Notes: generated by a model not told the origin, from the sequence alone. A DNA stretch of 64,000 nt from Kitasatospora sp. NA04385 (GCF_013364235.1 NZ_CP054919.1:515570-579569); one strand, 5' to 3'. Shown: positions 23,949 to 32,469, numbered from the stretch's first letter. Program-made: numbers and translations.

Positions 23949-23975
23949 CAATCCGGGCCGGGGAGGGCTCCGAAT
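23949..23975 (+). promoter_or_regulatory. SigK-type promoter of the lipid-modification operon
   Basis: CAATCC (23949-23954), 15 bases, CCGAAT (23970-23975). The ten-base segment AATCCGGGCC and the fourteen-base segment CCGAATGCCGGGTG occur with the same spacing in front of the fasciclin gene at 29947-29980. Confidence 0.8.
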
Positions 23976-24028
23976 GCCGGGTGCGAGGGCCGCCGAGGGC
24001 GGCCCGGTGAACAGTGGGGAGGCTGGAC

Positions 24029-25378
24029 GTGACGACACTCGGCACGGTTTCCGGCGGGGGTTCCGTCCCGCCGCCGTCGCGGCGGGGGGCGCCGGTGCGG
24101 CGGGTGGCCGTGGTGGGTGCGGGAGTGGCGGGGCTGAGCGCGGCGTACGCGCTGGCGCGGGCCGGGGCGGTGGTGGAGCTGTTCGAGGCGGACGGCCGGC
24201 TCGGCGGGCACGCGCACACCCAGCGGACCACGGCGGCGGACGGCCGGGAGCTGGCGCTGGACACCGGCTTCCTGGTGCACAACACCCGCACGTACCCGGA
24301 ACTGGTCGGCCTGTTCGGCGAGTTGGGCGTGCGCACCCAGGAGAGCGACATGAGCATGTCGGTGTCCTGCGCGGGCTGCGGGCTGGAGTACGCGGGCGCC
24401 CGCGGCCCCTCCGGGCTGCTGGCCAAGCCCGGCAACCTGGCCCGCGGCCGGTACCTGCGGATGCTCGGCGAGGTGCCGCGCTTCCACCGGCTGGCCCGCG
24501 CCCTACTGGCCGATCCGGAGGCGGGCGACCCGAGCCTGCGCGAGTTCCTGGCCGGGCACGGCTTCTCGGCGTACTTCGTGCAGCACTTCATGACGCCGGT
24601 GGTCTCCGCCGTGTGGTCCTGCGCGCCCGACCTGGCCGGCGACTACCCGGCCCGCTACCTGTTCACGTTCCTGGCCAACCACGGCCTGCTGAGCGTCACC
24701 GGCTCGCCGACCTGGCGCACCGTGGTCGGCGGCTCGGCCGCGTACGTGGAGCGGATCGCCGGGTACCTGACCGCGCACTCCGGCACCGTGCACCGCGGCG
24801 CGCCGGTGCGGGCGGTGCGCCGACACCCGGACGGCGTCACGGTGGCCACCGCGGACGGGCAGCGGACGGCCGCGGACGCCGTGGTGGTCGCCGTCCACGC
24901 CGACCAGGCGCTGCGGCTGCTGGCCGACCCGACCCGGGCCGAGCAGGAGGTGCTGGGCTCCTTCGTCTACTCGCGCAACCCGACGGTGCTGCACCGGGAC
25001 GCCTCGCTGCTGCCCCGGGCGGCCTGGGCGCGCGCCTCCTGGAACTACCGGATGCCGGACTGCGACGCGCCGTCCGACCGGGTCCGGGTCAGCTACCACC
25101 TGAACCGGCTGCTGCGCCTGGGCGGTGCGGAGGACTACCTGGTCACCCTGAACGAGGACGAGCGCTCCGCCGTCCCCGAGCAGCTGGTGGTCTCGCGCAC
25201 CGTCTACGAGCACCCCGTGTACACCGCCCGCACGGTCGCCGCCCAGCGGCGGCTGCCCGAACTGGCCACCGGCCGCACCGCGTTCGCGGGGGCGTACCAC
25301 GGCTGGGGGTTCCACGAGGACGGCTGCCGCTCCGGCCTGGCCGCCGCCCGCCTGCTGCTCGGGGCGGTCGCCCCGTGA
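24029..25378 (+). CDS. FAD-dependent amine oxidase-like oxidoreductase (COG2907)
   Basis: 449-residue flavoprotein. The FAD-binding motif is VAVVGAGVAGLSAAYALARAG and the substrate-side motif GFLVHNTRTYPELVGLF is typical of COG2907. The end, FAGAYHGWGFHEDGCRSGLAAA, closes the FAD site. GTG at 24029 has GGGGAGG six bases upstream. It is the first gene of a four-gene operon joined by four-base overlaps. Homologues are next to or fused to cyclopropane-fatty-acid synthase in plants and bacteria and match Rv0449c of Mycobacterium tuberculosis. It probably oxidises or reduces a lipid intermediate; the exact reaction is unproven. Confidence 0.88.
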   Translation: MTTLGTVSGGGSVPPPSRRGAPVRRVAVVGAGVAGLSAAYALARAGAVVELFEADGRLGGHAHTQRTTAADGRELALDTGFLVHNTRTYPELVGLFGELGVRTQESDMSMSVSCAGCGLEYAGARGPSGLLAKPGNLARGRYLRMLGEVPRFHRLARALLADPEAGDPSLREFLAGHGFSAYFVQHFMTPVVSAVWSCAPDLAGDYPARYLFTFLANHGLLSVTGSPTWRTVVGGSAAYVERIAGYLTAHSGTVHRGAPVRAVRRHPDGVTVATADGQRTAADAVVVAVHADQALRLLADPTRAEQEVLGSFVYSRNPTVLHRDASLLPRAAWARASWNYRMPDCDAPSDRVRVSYHLNRLLRLGGAEDYLVTLNEDERSAVPEQLVVSRTVYEHPVYTARTVAAQRRLPELATGRTAFAGAYHGWGFHEDGCRSGLAAARLLLGAVAP

Positions 25379-26199
25379 GCACGGACACCCCCTCGCACCC
25401 GCCGCGCGCAGCCTCCGCGCACCCGCCGCGCGCCGCCCTGCCCGGCCCGTGGGGCGCGGTGCTGTACGAGGCCCGCACCACCCACGTCCGGGCCGAGCCG
25501 CGCCGGGTGTTCCGCCACCGCTTCCCGCTCTGGCTGGTCGACCTCGACGCGCTGCCCCGGCTGCCGCGGCCGCTGCGCCCGCTGGCCCGGTTCCTGCCCC
25601 GCGACCACGTCCGGCCCGCCGGGGCCGACGGCGCCCGCAGCATCCGCGGCGACCTGGAGCGCGAACTCGCCGCGCACGGCCTGGAACTGGGCGGGGGGCG
25701 GGTGCTGATGCTCACCCAGGCCCGCTCGCTCGGGCACGTGTTCAACCCGCTGACGGTGTACTGGTGCCGGGACGCGGCGGGCGAGCCGCTGTGCACCGTC
25801 GCCGAGGTGCACAACACGTACGGCGGGCGGCACCGCTACCTGCTGCGGCCGGACGCCGCCGGGCGCGCCGAGGCGGCGAAGGACTTCTACGTCTCGCCGT
25901 TCCTGCCGCTCGACGGCCACTACCGCATGCTGCTCCCCGAACCGGACCCGGACCCCGGGCCGGGCGGCGCCGCCCGGCTGCACCTGTCCGTCCGGCTGGA
26001 GCTGCCCGGCGGGCCGGCGTTCACCGCCACCGTGACCGGCACCGGCCGCCCCGCCGGCCCGGCCGCCCTGCTGCGGGCCACCGTCCGGCACCCGTTCGCG
26101 ACCTTCGCCGTCAGCCTGCGCATCCGCACCCAGGGCGTCCGCCTGTGGCTGCGCGGCCTGCCGGTCCACCCCCGCCCCGGAAGGGCCACCCAGCCATGA
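25375..26199 (+). CDS. DUF1365 protein
   Basis: 274-residue protein of the COG3496/DUF1365 family, unknown activity. Conserved features seen: LYEARTTHVRAEPRRVFRHRF, VLMLTQARSLGHVFNPLTVYWC, AEVHNTYGGRHRYLL and KDFYVSPFLPLDGHY. Its GTG overlaps the upstream stop (GTGA). DUF1365 is constantly linked to CFA-type methyltransferases and is the Rv0448c counterpart. A role in lipid methylation or transfer is inferred from this linkage only. Confidence 0.88.
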   Translation: MSTDTPSHPPRAASAHPPRAALPGPWGAVLYEARTTHVRAEPRRVFRHRFPLWLVDLDALPRLPRPLRPLARFLPRDHVRPAGADGARSIRGDLERELAAHGLELGGGRVLMLTQARSLGHVFNPLTVYWCRDAAGEPLCTVAEVHNTYGGRHRYLLRPDAAGRAEAAKDFYVSPFLPLDGHYRMLLPEPDPDPGPGGAARLHLSVRLELPGGPAFTATVTGTGRPAGPAALLRATVRHPFATFAVSLRIRTQGVRLWLRGLPVHPRPGRATQP

Positions 26200-27540
26200 C
26201 CGCGACGACGCCCCCCGAGCACCGTCCGGCACCCGACACCCACCGGAGAGGCCGCCCGCCCATGAGCGCCACCACGACCACCGCCGCCACCGCCGCTCCC
26301 GCCGCGCCCGCCGTCGACCCGCTGCGCTGGCCGGACGTCGCCCGGCTGCCGCACGCCCCGCTGCGGGCCGCGGTGGCCGGGTGGCTGCTGCGCCGGCGGC
26401 CGCCGCGGCGTGCGGGTCGAACTGCCCGGCGGCCGGGTGCTGCGGCCCGCGCCGCCCGGGGCGCCGGTGCTGCGGCTGCACCGGCCGGAGGCGTTCGCGC
26501 ACCGGGTGGGCGCGGGCGGTCTGATCGGCTTCGGCGAGTCGTACCAGGCGGGCGACTGGGACAGCCCCGACCCGGCCGGCCTGCTGACCGCGCTGGCCGC
26601 CCGCCCGGAGACCCTGGTGCCGCCCGGCGCGGGCCTGCTGCGCCGGCTGTACGTGCGGCGGCCCCCGGCCGAGGAGCTGTCCACCACGGCCAACGCGCGG
26701 CGCAACGTCCACCGGCACTACGACCTGTCCAACGAGCTGTTCGCGCTCTTCCTCGACCCGACCATGTCGTACTCCTCGGCGGTGTTCTCCGACCCCTCCC
26801 CCGCCACCCGCTGGACCGACCTGGTGCCCGCCCAGCACCGCAAGATCGACCGGCTGCTCGACCTGGCCCGGGTCGGCCCCGGCACCCGGCTGCTGGAGAT
26901 CGGCACCGGCTGGGGCGAGCTCGCCCTGCGCGCCGCCGCCCGCGGAGCGCGGGTGGTCACCCTCACGCTCTCCGAGGAGCAGCTCGCGCTGGCCCGCCGC
27001 CGGATCGCCGCGGCCGGGCAGTCCGACCGGGTCGACGTCCGGCTGTGCGACTACCGGGAGGCCCGCGGCGAGTTCGACGCGATCGTCAGCGTGGAGATGA
27101 TCGAGGCCGTCGGACGCCCGTTCTGGCCCGCCTACTTCACCGCCCTGGACCGGCTGCTCGCCCCCGGCGGCCGGGTCGCCCTGCAGGCGATCACCATGCC
27201 GCACGAGCGGATGCTCGCCAGCAGCGACACCTACACCTGGATCCTGAAGTACGTCTTCCCCGGCGGGCAGATCCCCTCGCTGCGGGCGATCTCCGACACC
27301 GCCGCCGCACACACCCGGCTGCGGCTGGCCGGCGCGGACGCGTACGGGCCGCACTACGCCGAGACGCTGCGGCTGTGGCGGGAGCGGTTCACGGCCCGCG
27401 CCGAGCAGGTCGCGGGGCTGGGCTTCGACGAGGTGTTCCGGCGGATGTGGGAGCTGTACCTCGCCTACTCGGAGGCCGGGTTCCGCTCCGGCTACCTGAA
27501 CGTCCACCAGGTGCTGCTGGACCGGGACGGCGCCCGGTGA
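26196..27540 (+). CDS. Cyclopropane-fatty-acid synthase-type methyltransferase, probable frameshift
   Basis: SAM-dependent enzyme that methylates unsaturated fatty acyl chains in the membrane. The N-terminal 70 codons (ATG at 26196 overlapping the DUF1365 stop) are in one frame; from 26410 the protein continues in another. Removing one base in the GC run at about 26394-26408 joins them. The second part is complete: NVHRHYDLSNELFALFLDPTM, motif I LLEIGTGWGELAL, VSVEMIEAVG and YIFPGGQIPS-like KYVFPGGQIPS. Homologue of UfaA1 (Rv0447c), reported to make 10-methylstearate. Alternative: a start at GTG 26410 gives a shorter enzyme of 376 residues. Confidence 0.8.
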
Positions 27541-28340
27541 ACGCCGCCGCGTTCGGCGTCGGCGCGGCCGGCGCCGCCGGGGCGGCCCTGCTGGTCATGC
27601 TGGCCGCCTTCGCGGTCGGGGTGCGCACCGGCCGCCACCGCGGCGTGGACGTCGCCTGGGGCCTGGCGTTCACCGCCGTCGCGCTGACCGGCTACGGGCT
27701 CTCCGCCGGGTACGGCGACGGGGGCCGCCGGGCGCTGGCCACCGTCCTGGTCGCGGTCTGGGGCCTGCGGCTGGCCACCCACCTGTGGTGGCGGGCCCGC
27801 GGCCTCCCGGAGGACGCCCGCTACGCCCGGATGCTCGCCAAGGCCCCCGCCGGCCCGGCCCGCACCCGGTACGCGCTGCGGATCGTCTACCTCCTCCAGG
27901 CCGCCCTGGTCTGGTTCGTCGCGCTCCCCGTCCTGGCCGCCCAGTACCTCCCCGACCCGCCCGGCCCCACCGCCTGGGCGGGCACCGCGCTCTGGGCCGT
28001 CGGCCTGTTCTTCGAGGCCGTCGGCGACGCCCAACTGGCCCGCTTCAAGGCCGACCCGGCCCACCGCGGCCGGGTGATGGACCGCGGCCTGTGGCGCTAC
28101 ACCCGCCACCCGAACTACTTCGGCGACGCCTGCGTCTGGTGGGGCCTGTTCCTGCTCGTCGCCGACCACCCGATCGGCTGGGCCTTCGTCGGCAGCCCCC
28201 TGCTGATGACGTACCTGCTCGCCTTCGGCAGCGGCAAGCCCATGCTCGAACGCCACCTCGCCACCGGCGACCGCCCCGGCTGGTCCGAGTACCTCGCCCG
28301 CACCAGCCCCTTCCTCCCCCTGCCGCCCCGCCGCCGCTGA
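27537..28340 (+). CDS. DUF1295 membrane protein (steroid 5-alpha-reductase-like fold)
   Basis: 267-residue integral membrane protein with about six helices. The motif WRYTRHPNYFGDACVWWGLF near the C terminus is the ICMT/5-alpha-reductase NADPH or SAM binding signature of DUF1295. Its GTG overlaps the previous stop (GTGA). Counterpart of Rv0446c. As the last gene of the operon it could reduce the methylene intermediate made by the methyltransferase; the family fold makes this plausible but it is not shown. Confidence 0.88.
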   Translation: MNAAAFGVGAAGAAGAALLVMLAAFAVGVRTGRHRGVDVAWGLAFTAVALTGYGLSAGYGDGGRRALATVLVAVWGLRLATHLWWRARGLPEDARYARMLAKAPAGPARTRYALRIVYLLQAALVWFVALPVLAAQYLPDPPGPTAWAGTALWAVGLFFEAVGDAQLARFKADPAHRGRVMDRGLWRYTRHPNYFGDACVWWGLFLLVADHPIGWAFVGSPLLMTYLLAFGSGKPMLERHLATGDRPGWSEYLARTSPFLPLPPRRR

Positions 28341-28354
28341 CCGGCCGCCGGGCC

Positions 28355-28443
28355 GCGGCTCCCCGCACCACCCGGGTGCGGGGAGCCGCGCCGGTTCGCC
28401 GCACCCCCGGGTGCAGGGAGCCGCGCCGGTTCGCCGCCCGGGC
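28355..28443. terminator. Bidirectional terminator with partly duplicated hairpin
   Basis: Perfect arms GCGGCTCCCCGCACC (28355-28369) and GGTGCGGGGAGCCGC (28375-28389). A segment of about 36 bp covering the right arm and the following GCCGGTTCGCC is repeated directly downstream with two or three changes. It lies between the convergent DUF1295 and rskA genes. Confidence 0.85.
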
Positions 28444-29178
28444 TCAGCTGAACGGCAGGAGCAGCACCGGCGCCCCGCTCGGATGCGCCGACCCGCCCGC
28501 CGGTTCGAGGGTGACGCCCACGCCCGCGGCTCCGTCGAGGGGGCCGGTGAGCAGCAGGGTGCCGTCGCCGGTGGGGAGCAGCCCGGCCGGGCGCATGGTG
28601 CCCGCGTCGTCGTACCAGAGCTGGTAGGTGCGGCCGGGGCCCGGGGCGGGGAGGCCGGTGGCGAGGAAGCCGGCCTGGTCGCGGGTGGCGGACCAGACGA
28701 CGGTGCCGCGACCGCCAGCGGAGGTGGCGGTGGCGGTGCGGGCGTCGGGTGCGGTGAGCAGGGCCGCGACGGTCTCCTGCTGGCGGGCGAGCGCGGTGGC
28801 GCGGTCGCGGGCCCGCTCGGCCTCCCGGTGCTGCTGGACGGCGACCGCGCCCGCGCCGAGGGCCAGCGCGAGGCAGGCGGCGAGGGCGAACTTCGGTGCG
28901 TTGCGGGCGAGTCGGCCCCGGGGCTGGACCACCCTGGGCACCGCCGGGGCCTCCTGCCGGACGCCGGGCAGGGCGGCCAGGACCCGGCTCTTGAGCGCCT
29001 CGGGCGGGGTGAGCGCCTCGGCCGCCCCGAGCCGGGCCAGCGCGGCGGCGAACCCGGCGGTCTCCTCGGCGCAGGACGGGCAGTGGTCGAGGTGCCGTTC
29101 GAAGGCCTCGCGTTCGTCGGGCCCCAGCGCGTGGGTGGCGTAGGCGCCGGTCAGGGTGTGCGGGTCGAGGGTGTTCAC
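28444..29178 (-). CDS. rskA: Anti-sigma factor RskA
   Basis: 244-residue membrane anti-sigma factor. The N-terminal cytoplasmic domain has the zinc-type motif ERHLDHCPSCAEE (H-x3-C-x2-C). One membrane helix follows at about residues 95-115 (FALAACLALALGAGAVAV), and the extracytoplasmic part is the RskA beta-domain ending VTLEPAGGSAHPSGAPVLLL. GTG overlaps the sigK stop (GTGA), so the two are translated together. It should hold SigK at the membrane until an external or redox signal triggers its release. Confidence 0.9.
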   Translation of the reverse strand: MNTLDPHTLTGAYATHALGPDEREAFERHLDHCPSCAEETAGFAAALARLGAAEALTPPEALKSRVLAALPGVRQEAPAVPRVVQPRGRLARNAPKFALAACLALALGAGAVAVQQHREAERARDRATALARQQETVAALLTAPDARTATATSAGGRGTVVWSATRDQAGFLATGLPAPGPGRTYQLWYDDAGTMRPAGLLPTGDGTLLLTGPLDGAAGVGVTLEPAGGSAHPSGAPVLLLPFS

Positions 29179-29762
29179 GCGCCCACCCCCAGGCAGTCGC
29201 GCATCCGGATCAGGCCGTCGCGCATGCGGGTCTTGACGGTGCCGAGGGGCGCGCCGAGCACCTGGGCGACCTCGGGGTAGCTGTAGCCGCGGTAGTAGGC
29301 GAGCGTCAGCGACTCGCGCTGGAGTTCGGTGAGCGTCTTGAGGCAGCGCCGGACCTGTTCCCGTTCCAGTCGGCCTTCGACCTGCTCGGAGACCTCGTCG
29401 TAGGGCGTGCCGCCGTGGGTGGCGGCCGCGACCCGCCGGTCGCGGTCGGCGGCGGCCTGCGCGGAGCGGACCCGGTCGACGGCGCGGCGGTGCGCGATGG
29501 TCAGCACCCAGGACAGCACCTCGCCGCGTTCGGCCCGGTAGCGGGCCGCGGTGCGCCACACCTCCAGCAGCACCTCCTGGGCGACCTCCTCGGACTGCGC
29601 GGCGTCCCGCACCACCCGCCGCACCAGGCCGAACACCGGCCCGGCGACGGCGTCGTAGAGCGCGGCGAACGCCTCCTGGTCACCGCGCACCACCCGGGAC
29701 ACCAGTTCCCGCAGGTCCGGCCCGGGCCGACGGGGCGGGGCCAGTGACACCACGTGGCTCAT
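29175..29762 (-). CDS. sigK: ECF RNA polymerase sigma factor SigK
   Basis: 195-residue extracytoplasmic-function sigma factor. Region 2 is DQEAFAALYDAVAGPVFGLV to EEVAQEVLLEVWRTAARY; region 4 is LTLAYYRGYSYPEVAQVLGA followed by PLGTVKTRMRDGLIRMRD. Order, overlap with rskA, and neighbours match mycobacterial SigK. The ATG at 29762 was selected by the usual length. A possible autoregulated promoter lies at 29873-29899 on the same strand. Confidence 0.92.
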   Translation of the reverse strand: MSHVVSLAPPRRPGPDLRELVSRVVRGDQEAFAALYDAVAGPVFGLVRRVVRDAAQSEEVAQEVLLEVWRTAARYRAERGEVLSWVLTIAHRRAVDRVRSAQAAADRDRRVAAATHGGTPYDEVSEQVEGRLEREQVRRCLKTLTELQRESLTLAYYRGYSYPEVAQVLGAPLGTVKTRMRDGLIRMRDCLGVGA

Positions 29763-29872
29763 CCGGCCACCCCGCCAAGGACGTTGCTGCGCTGCACCAC
29801 GGGCACCTGGGCCTCCCCTTGCGACGGCCGGAACCTCCGACCGCGACGACTCCACAACACGACTGCACCCCT

Positions 29873-29899
29873 CTTCGTCACGGCCGCCCGTTCGGATTG
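29873..29899 (-). promoter_or_regulatory. Possible SigK-type promoter of sigK-rskA
   Basis: On the minus strand, CAATCC (29894-29899), 15 bases, ACGAAG (29873-29878). The -35 part is identical to that of the fasciclin promoter; the -10 differs at two positions from CCGAAT, so this is weaker evidence for autoregulation. Confidence 0.4.
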
Positions 29900-29945
29900 C
29901 CCCGCCGCCGGGCGATTTCACCCCGACCACTTCCGCAACTCGCAC

Positions 29946-29972
29946 CAATCCGGGCCCCACCGCCCGCCGAAT
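29946..29972 (+). promoter_or_regulatory. SigK-type promoter of the fasciclin gene
   Basis: CAATCC (29946-29951), 15 bases, CCGAAT (29967-29972), followed by GCCGGGTG as in front of the lipid operon. It lies 107 bases before the fasciclin ATG inside the 317-base divergent interval between sigK and this gene. Confidence 0.8.
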
Positions 29973-30079
29973 GCCGGGTGTGGACGACGAGCATCCCCGG
30001 CGCCGCACCGTCGTCACCGTGCGCTGAGACCGCTCCACCCCTTCGTTCCCCCATCACCCCTTCCAGGAAAGGCGCTTCC

Positions 30080-30727
30080 ATGCGCATCTCGCTGCTCCGC
30101 TCCCGCCCGTTCGCCGCCCTGCTCGCCGCCGGGTCCCTGGCGCTGACCCTCGGCGCGTGCAGCAGCTCGGGTTCCGCCACCGACAGCGCATCCCAGGCCG
30201 CGTCCTCACCCGCCGCAATGTCCTCCGCCGCCGTGTCCCCCGCCACCATCGCCGACCAGCCGTTCGGTGCGGCCTGTGCCGCCGTGCCGAAGGACGGTGC
30301 CGGGTCGTTCACCGGCATGGCGAAGGACCCGGTGGCCACCGCGGCCTCCAACAACCCGCTGCTGTCCACCCTGGTGACGGCGGTCAAGCAGGCCGGGCTG
30401 GTCGACACCCTCAACTCCGCGCAGAACATCACCGTGTTCGCGCCCACCAACGACGCCTTCGCCAAGCTCCCGAAGGCCGACCTGGACGCGCTGCTCGCCG
30501 ACAAGGCCAAGCTCACCAAGGTCCTCACCTACCACGTGAGCCCGGACCGCCTGTCCCCCGCCGCCCTGCCCGGCAAGCACCCGTCCCTGGAGGGCGCCGA
30601 CCTCACGGCCGGCGGCTCGGGCCAGGACTTCACCGTCAACGACGGCGCCAAGGTGCTGTGCGGCAACGTCCAGACCGCCAACGCCACCGTCTACATCGTC
30701 GACACCGTCCTGATGCCCGCCTCCTGA
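30080..30727 (+). CDS. Fasciclin-domain surface lipoprotein (MPT70/MPT83-like)
   Basis: 215-residue secreted lipoprotein. The signal peptide ends in LTLGACS (lipobox, Cys about 27), then a Ser/Ala linker and one fasciclin (FAS1) domain: NPLLSTLVTAVKQAGLVDTL, ITVFAPTNDAFAKLP and VLTYHV, ending in the H2 strand NATVYIVDTVLM. AGGAAAGG is seven bases before the ATG. FAS1 domains mediate adhesion. In mycobacteria the homologues MPT70 and MPT83 are the main SigK targets, and here the gene is divergent from sigK with a matching promoter. Confidence 0.92.
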   Translation: MRISLLRSRPFAALLAAGSLALTLGACSSSGSATDSASQAASSPAAMSSAAVSPATIADQPFGAACAAVPKDGAGSFTGMAKDPVATAASNNPLLSTLVTAVKQAGLVDTLNSAQNITVFAPTNDAFAKLPKADLDALLADKAKLTKVLTYHVSPDRLSPAALPGKHPSLEGADLTAGGSGQDFTVNDGAKVLCGNVQTANATVYIVDTVLMPAS

Positions 30728-30734
30728 CCCACCC

Positions 30735-30849
30735 TCACCGAGCCCCCAGCACCTGGGCGACCAGCCCGTCCACGTCCAGGTGCTCGTGCTCGCGGCCGAC
30801 CGGGACGAGGGCGTAGCACTCCAGCAGGAAGCCGGTGACGATCTCGGCC
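30735..30849 (-). pseudogene. Duplicated 3' end of the ssgA-like gene
   Basis: Bases 30746-30849 equal 32820-32923 exactly (104 bp). Read on the minus strand it gives the last 34 codons of the SsgA-like protein (EIVTGFLLECYALVPVGREH and onwards), ending QVLGAR and a TGA, in contrast to QVLEAS in the full gene. The rest of the gene is missing, so this is the footprint of an insertion. Confidence 0.9.
30746..30849. repeat. 104-bp perfect direct repeat, left copy
   Basis: Identical to 32820-32923. The two copies bracket a cassette of 1970 bp (30850-32819). Confidence 0.95.
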
Positions 30850-30890
30850 TGACGTGCCGGCGCCGTCCTACCGGCGCAGTGGCACGTCAG
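30849..30890 (-). terminator. Hairpin at the left cassette boundary
   Basis: Arms CTGACGTGCC (30849-30858) and GGCACGTCAG (30881-30890) with further pairing inside. It covers the stop codon of the last gene of the minus-strand operon and begins at the exact edge of the 104-bp repeat. Confidence 0.75.
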
Positions 30891-31137
30891 ACCGTTTCGG
30901 GTGCAGCTCCGCCCAGAGCGTGTGGCACTGGCGGCGATACGAGTGGCCGTACCTGTCGGCTGTGGCCAGTGCCGACAGGACGGCGTCCACCACCGCCGGG
31001 TCGAAGTCGGACGAGACGGTTTCGAGCCGGTATCCGCCTCGGGGCGTCCGGAGGATCCGGGTTTCGGAACCGGTGGCCTCGGTGAGGCGGATCGCCAGCG
31101 CCGCGGCAGCGTCCGCGAGTGCGGCTTCCTCGATCAA
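30868..31137 (-). CDS. Small hypothetical protein, cassette operon gene 3
   Basis: 89 residues from a TTG that overlaps the upstream stop (TTGA) and has GGAGGGGA seven bases ahead. It contains ALADAAAALAIRLTEATGSE, ILRTPRGGYRLETVSSDFDP and SYRRQCHTLWAEL. Soluble, not recognised. Translational coupling with the gene before it supports that it is real. Confidence 0.6.
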   Translation of the reverse strand: MIEEAALADAAAALAIRLTEATGSETRILRTPRGGYRLETVSSDFDPAVVDAVLSALATADRYGHSYRRQCHTLWAELHPKRSDVPLRR

Positions 31138-31340
31138 CTCGTCCCCTCCACCAGACAGTCGGGGCGGTGGGCGCAGTCCTCCGGCGAAGTCAGGTCGGAC
31201 AGTTTCGCAAGCGCTTCCCGTCCGCCCCGGAGGGGGCGGACGAAGGCGCCGAAGACGTGCACGGAGATGATCCTCACCAATCGACCCGAGCACCGGTCGT
31301 AGGCCGGGTACCCTTCTCTGGGCCTCCACTGCTCAGTCAT
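31134..31340 (-). CDS. Small hypothetical protein, cassette operon gene 2
   Basis: 68 residues beginning MTEQWRPREGYPAYDRCSGR and continuing with FVRPLRGGREALAK. It resembles short actinobacterial proteins with a GxPAYD motif found next to XRE regulators; function unknown. Its ATG lies eight bases inside the end of the previous gene. Confidence 0.6.
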   Translation of the reverse strand: MTEQWRPREGYPAYDRCSGRLVRIISVHVFGAFVRPLRGGREALAKLSDLTSPEDCAHRPDCLVEGTS

Positions 31341-31530
31341 CCTCGTCCGCCCACCGCGCGGCCTCGGAGAAGCTGTAGAAGGCCAGGGGCTTGCCGTCCG
31401 CCCCCACGATCGGCCGGATCGAGGAACCGTGTTGTTCCACCACACCCCATGCGTCGAACGGAATGCTGTCGCATGGTGGCGGTACGGCGACGACGCGGTA
31501 TCGGGGATGGACGTGGACAGCTGGCGACAT
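31333..31530 (-). CDS. Small hypothetical protein, cassette operon gene 1
   Basis: 65 residues beginning MSPAVHVHPRYRVVAVPPPC, ending in the acidic tail ARWADEDD. No family recognised. AGGGGGT lies about nine bases before the ATG. It is the first gene of a three-gene minus-strand operon and is divergent from the XRE gene at 31624, with 93 bases between them. Confidence 0.6.
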   Translation of the reverse strand: MSPAVHVHPRYRVVAVPPPCDSIPFDAWGVVEQHGSSIRPIVGADGKPLAFYSFSEAARWADEDD

Positions 31531-31623
31531 GCGCTGACCCCCTGAGCGGTTCCGGTTCACACCTACTGGTCTACCGACGCCGTTTCAGCCGCACGGGGGC
31601 ATGTCGGGGGGCATCCTGAGACG

Positions 31624-32469
31624 GTGATCGGTGACGTGATCCGCGACCTACGGCTTTCGCGGAAGCTGACTCAGGCGAAACTGGCCGTGCGACTGTGTGA
31701 ACTGTCGGGCAACCCCGACGGCACTCCCGGCCGCGATCAGGTGAAACGCTGGGAGACGGGGAAGGTGATCCCCGGTGACTACTGGGTCCGGCTGCTGGCC
31801 CTGGCACTCGGAACCCCCGAGGCCGACCTTGAGCAGGAAGCCAGGGCCAGCCGAGCAGAGCGCCGCGCCGCCCGGGCCGCCCACGGCGTTGCCGTCTCCG
31901 GTCCGCGCAAGGCGGAGTTGCTGGACATGCTTGCTGCGGTGGCAGGGGGCGACGAGTCGTACCTGTCCCGGAACATCGGTCCGTACGATCTCTCGGTCGC
32001 CTTGGCGAACCTCGCCGACGGGGACCAGGGGACCAAACGCCGTCTGGTTCGCTGGCTGGAAGGCGGATCCACCTCCCTGCTACGCGGCAATGCGCAGGGC
32101 ACTCTGTTCAAGACCCACCATCCCGATCTGATCGAGCGGGCCGAGCGGTCCATGCGACACGATGCGGAGACCCGTCGACGCTGCATGCGCTGCTTCACCC
32201 GGCGGACCTTCGGGCTCTCCTGGCCCGATGCCTCGCGCTACACGGCGGTGGCGGCTCCGCCCGCCGAGCTCCGCGCTCTCGGCCAACTGCTGCACGACCC
32301 CCACGACGTTTCGAATCGCTGGTGCGCAGCGGTCTTCCTGGGAGAGGCTGTCGAGGGCGGCTCAACTGCCGCAAGAGCCCTTCTGGCCGGGGCTCTTCGT
32401 ACGGAGCCCAGCAGGGAGACCTTGCGGGCGATCGGCTTGGGACTGAACGGAGAGCGACCGTGGAACTGA
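31624..32469 (+). CDS. XRE-family regulator of the cassette
   Basis: 281-residue DNA-binding protein starting at GTG. The N-terminal helix-turn-helix is DVIRDLRLSRKLTQAKLAVR, then RDQVKRWETGKVIPGDYWVR. The remaining 200 residues are helical (LVRWLEGGSTSLLRGNAQGT, HPDLIERAERSM, DVSNRWCAAVFLGEAV) without a domain I know; HEAT-like repeats are possible. GC is lower than in flanking genes. Its stop overlaps the next gene by ten bases. It probably controls the divergent small-gene operon. Confidence 0.75.
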   Translation: MIGDVIRDLRLSRKLTQAKLAVRLCELSGNPDGTPGRDQVKRWETGKVIPGDYWVRLLALALGTPEADLEQEARASRAERRAARAAHGVAVSGPRKAELLDMLAAVAGGDESYLSRNIGPYDLSVALANLADGDQGTKRRLVRWLEGGSTSLLRGNAQGTLFKTHHPDLIERAERSMRHDAETRRRCMRCFTRRTFGLSWPDASRYTAVAAPPAELRALGQLLHDPHDVSNRWCAAVFLGEAVEGGSTAARALLAGALRTEPSRETLRAIGLGLNGERPWN

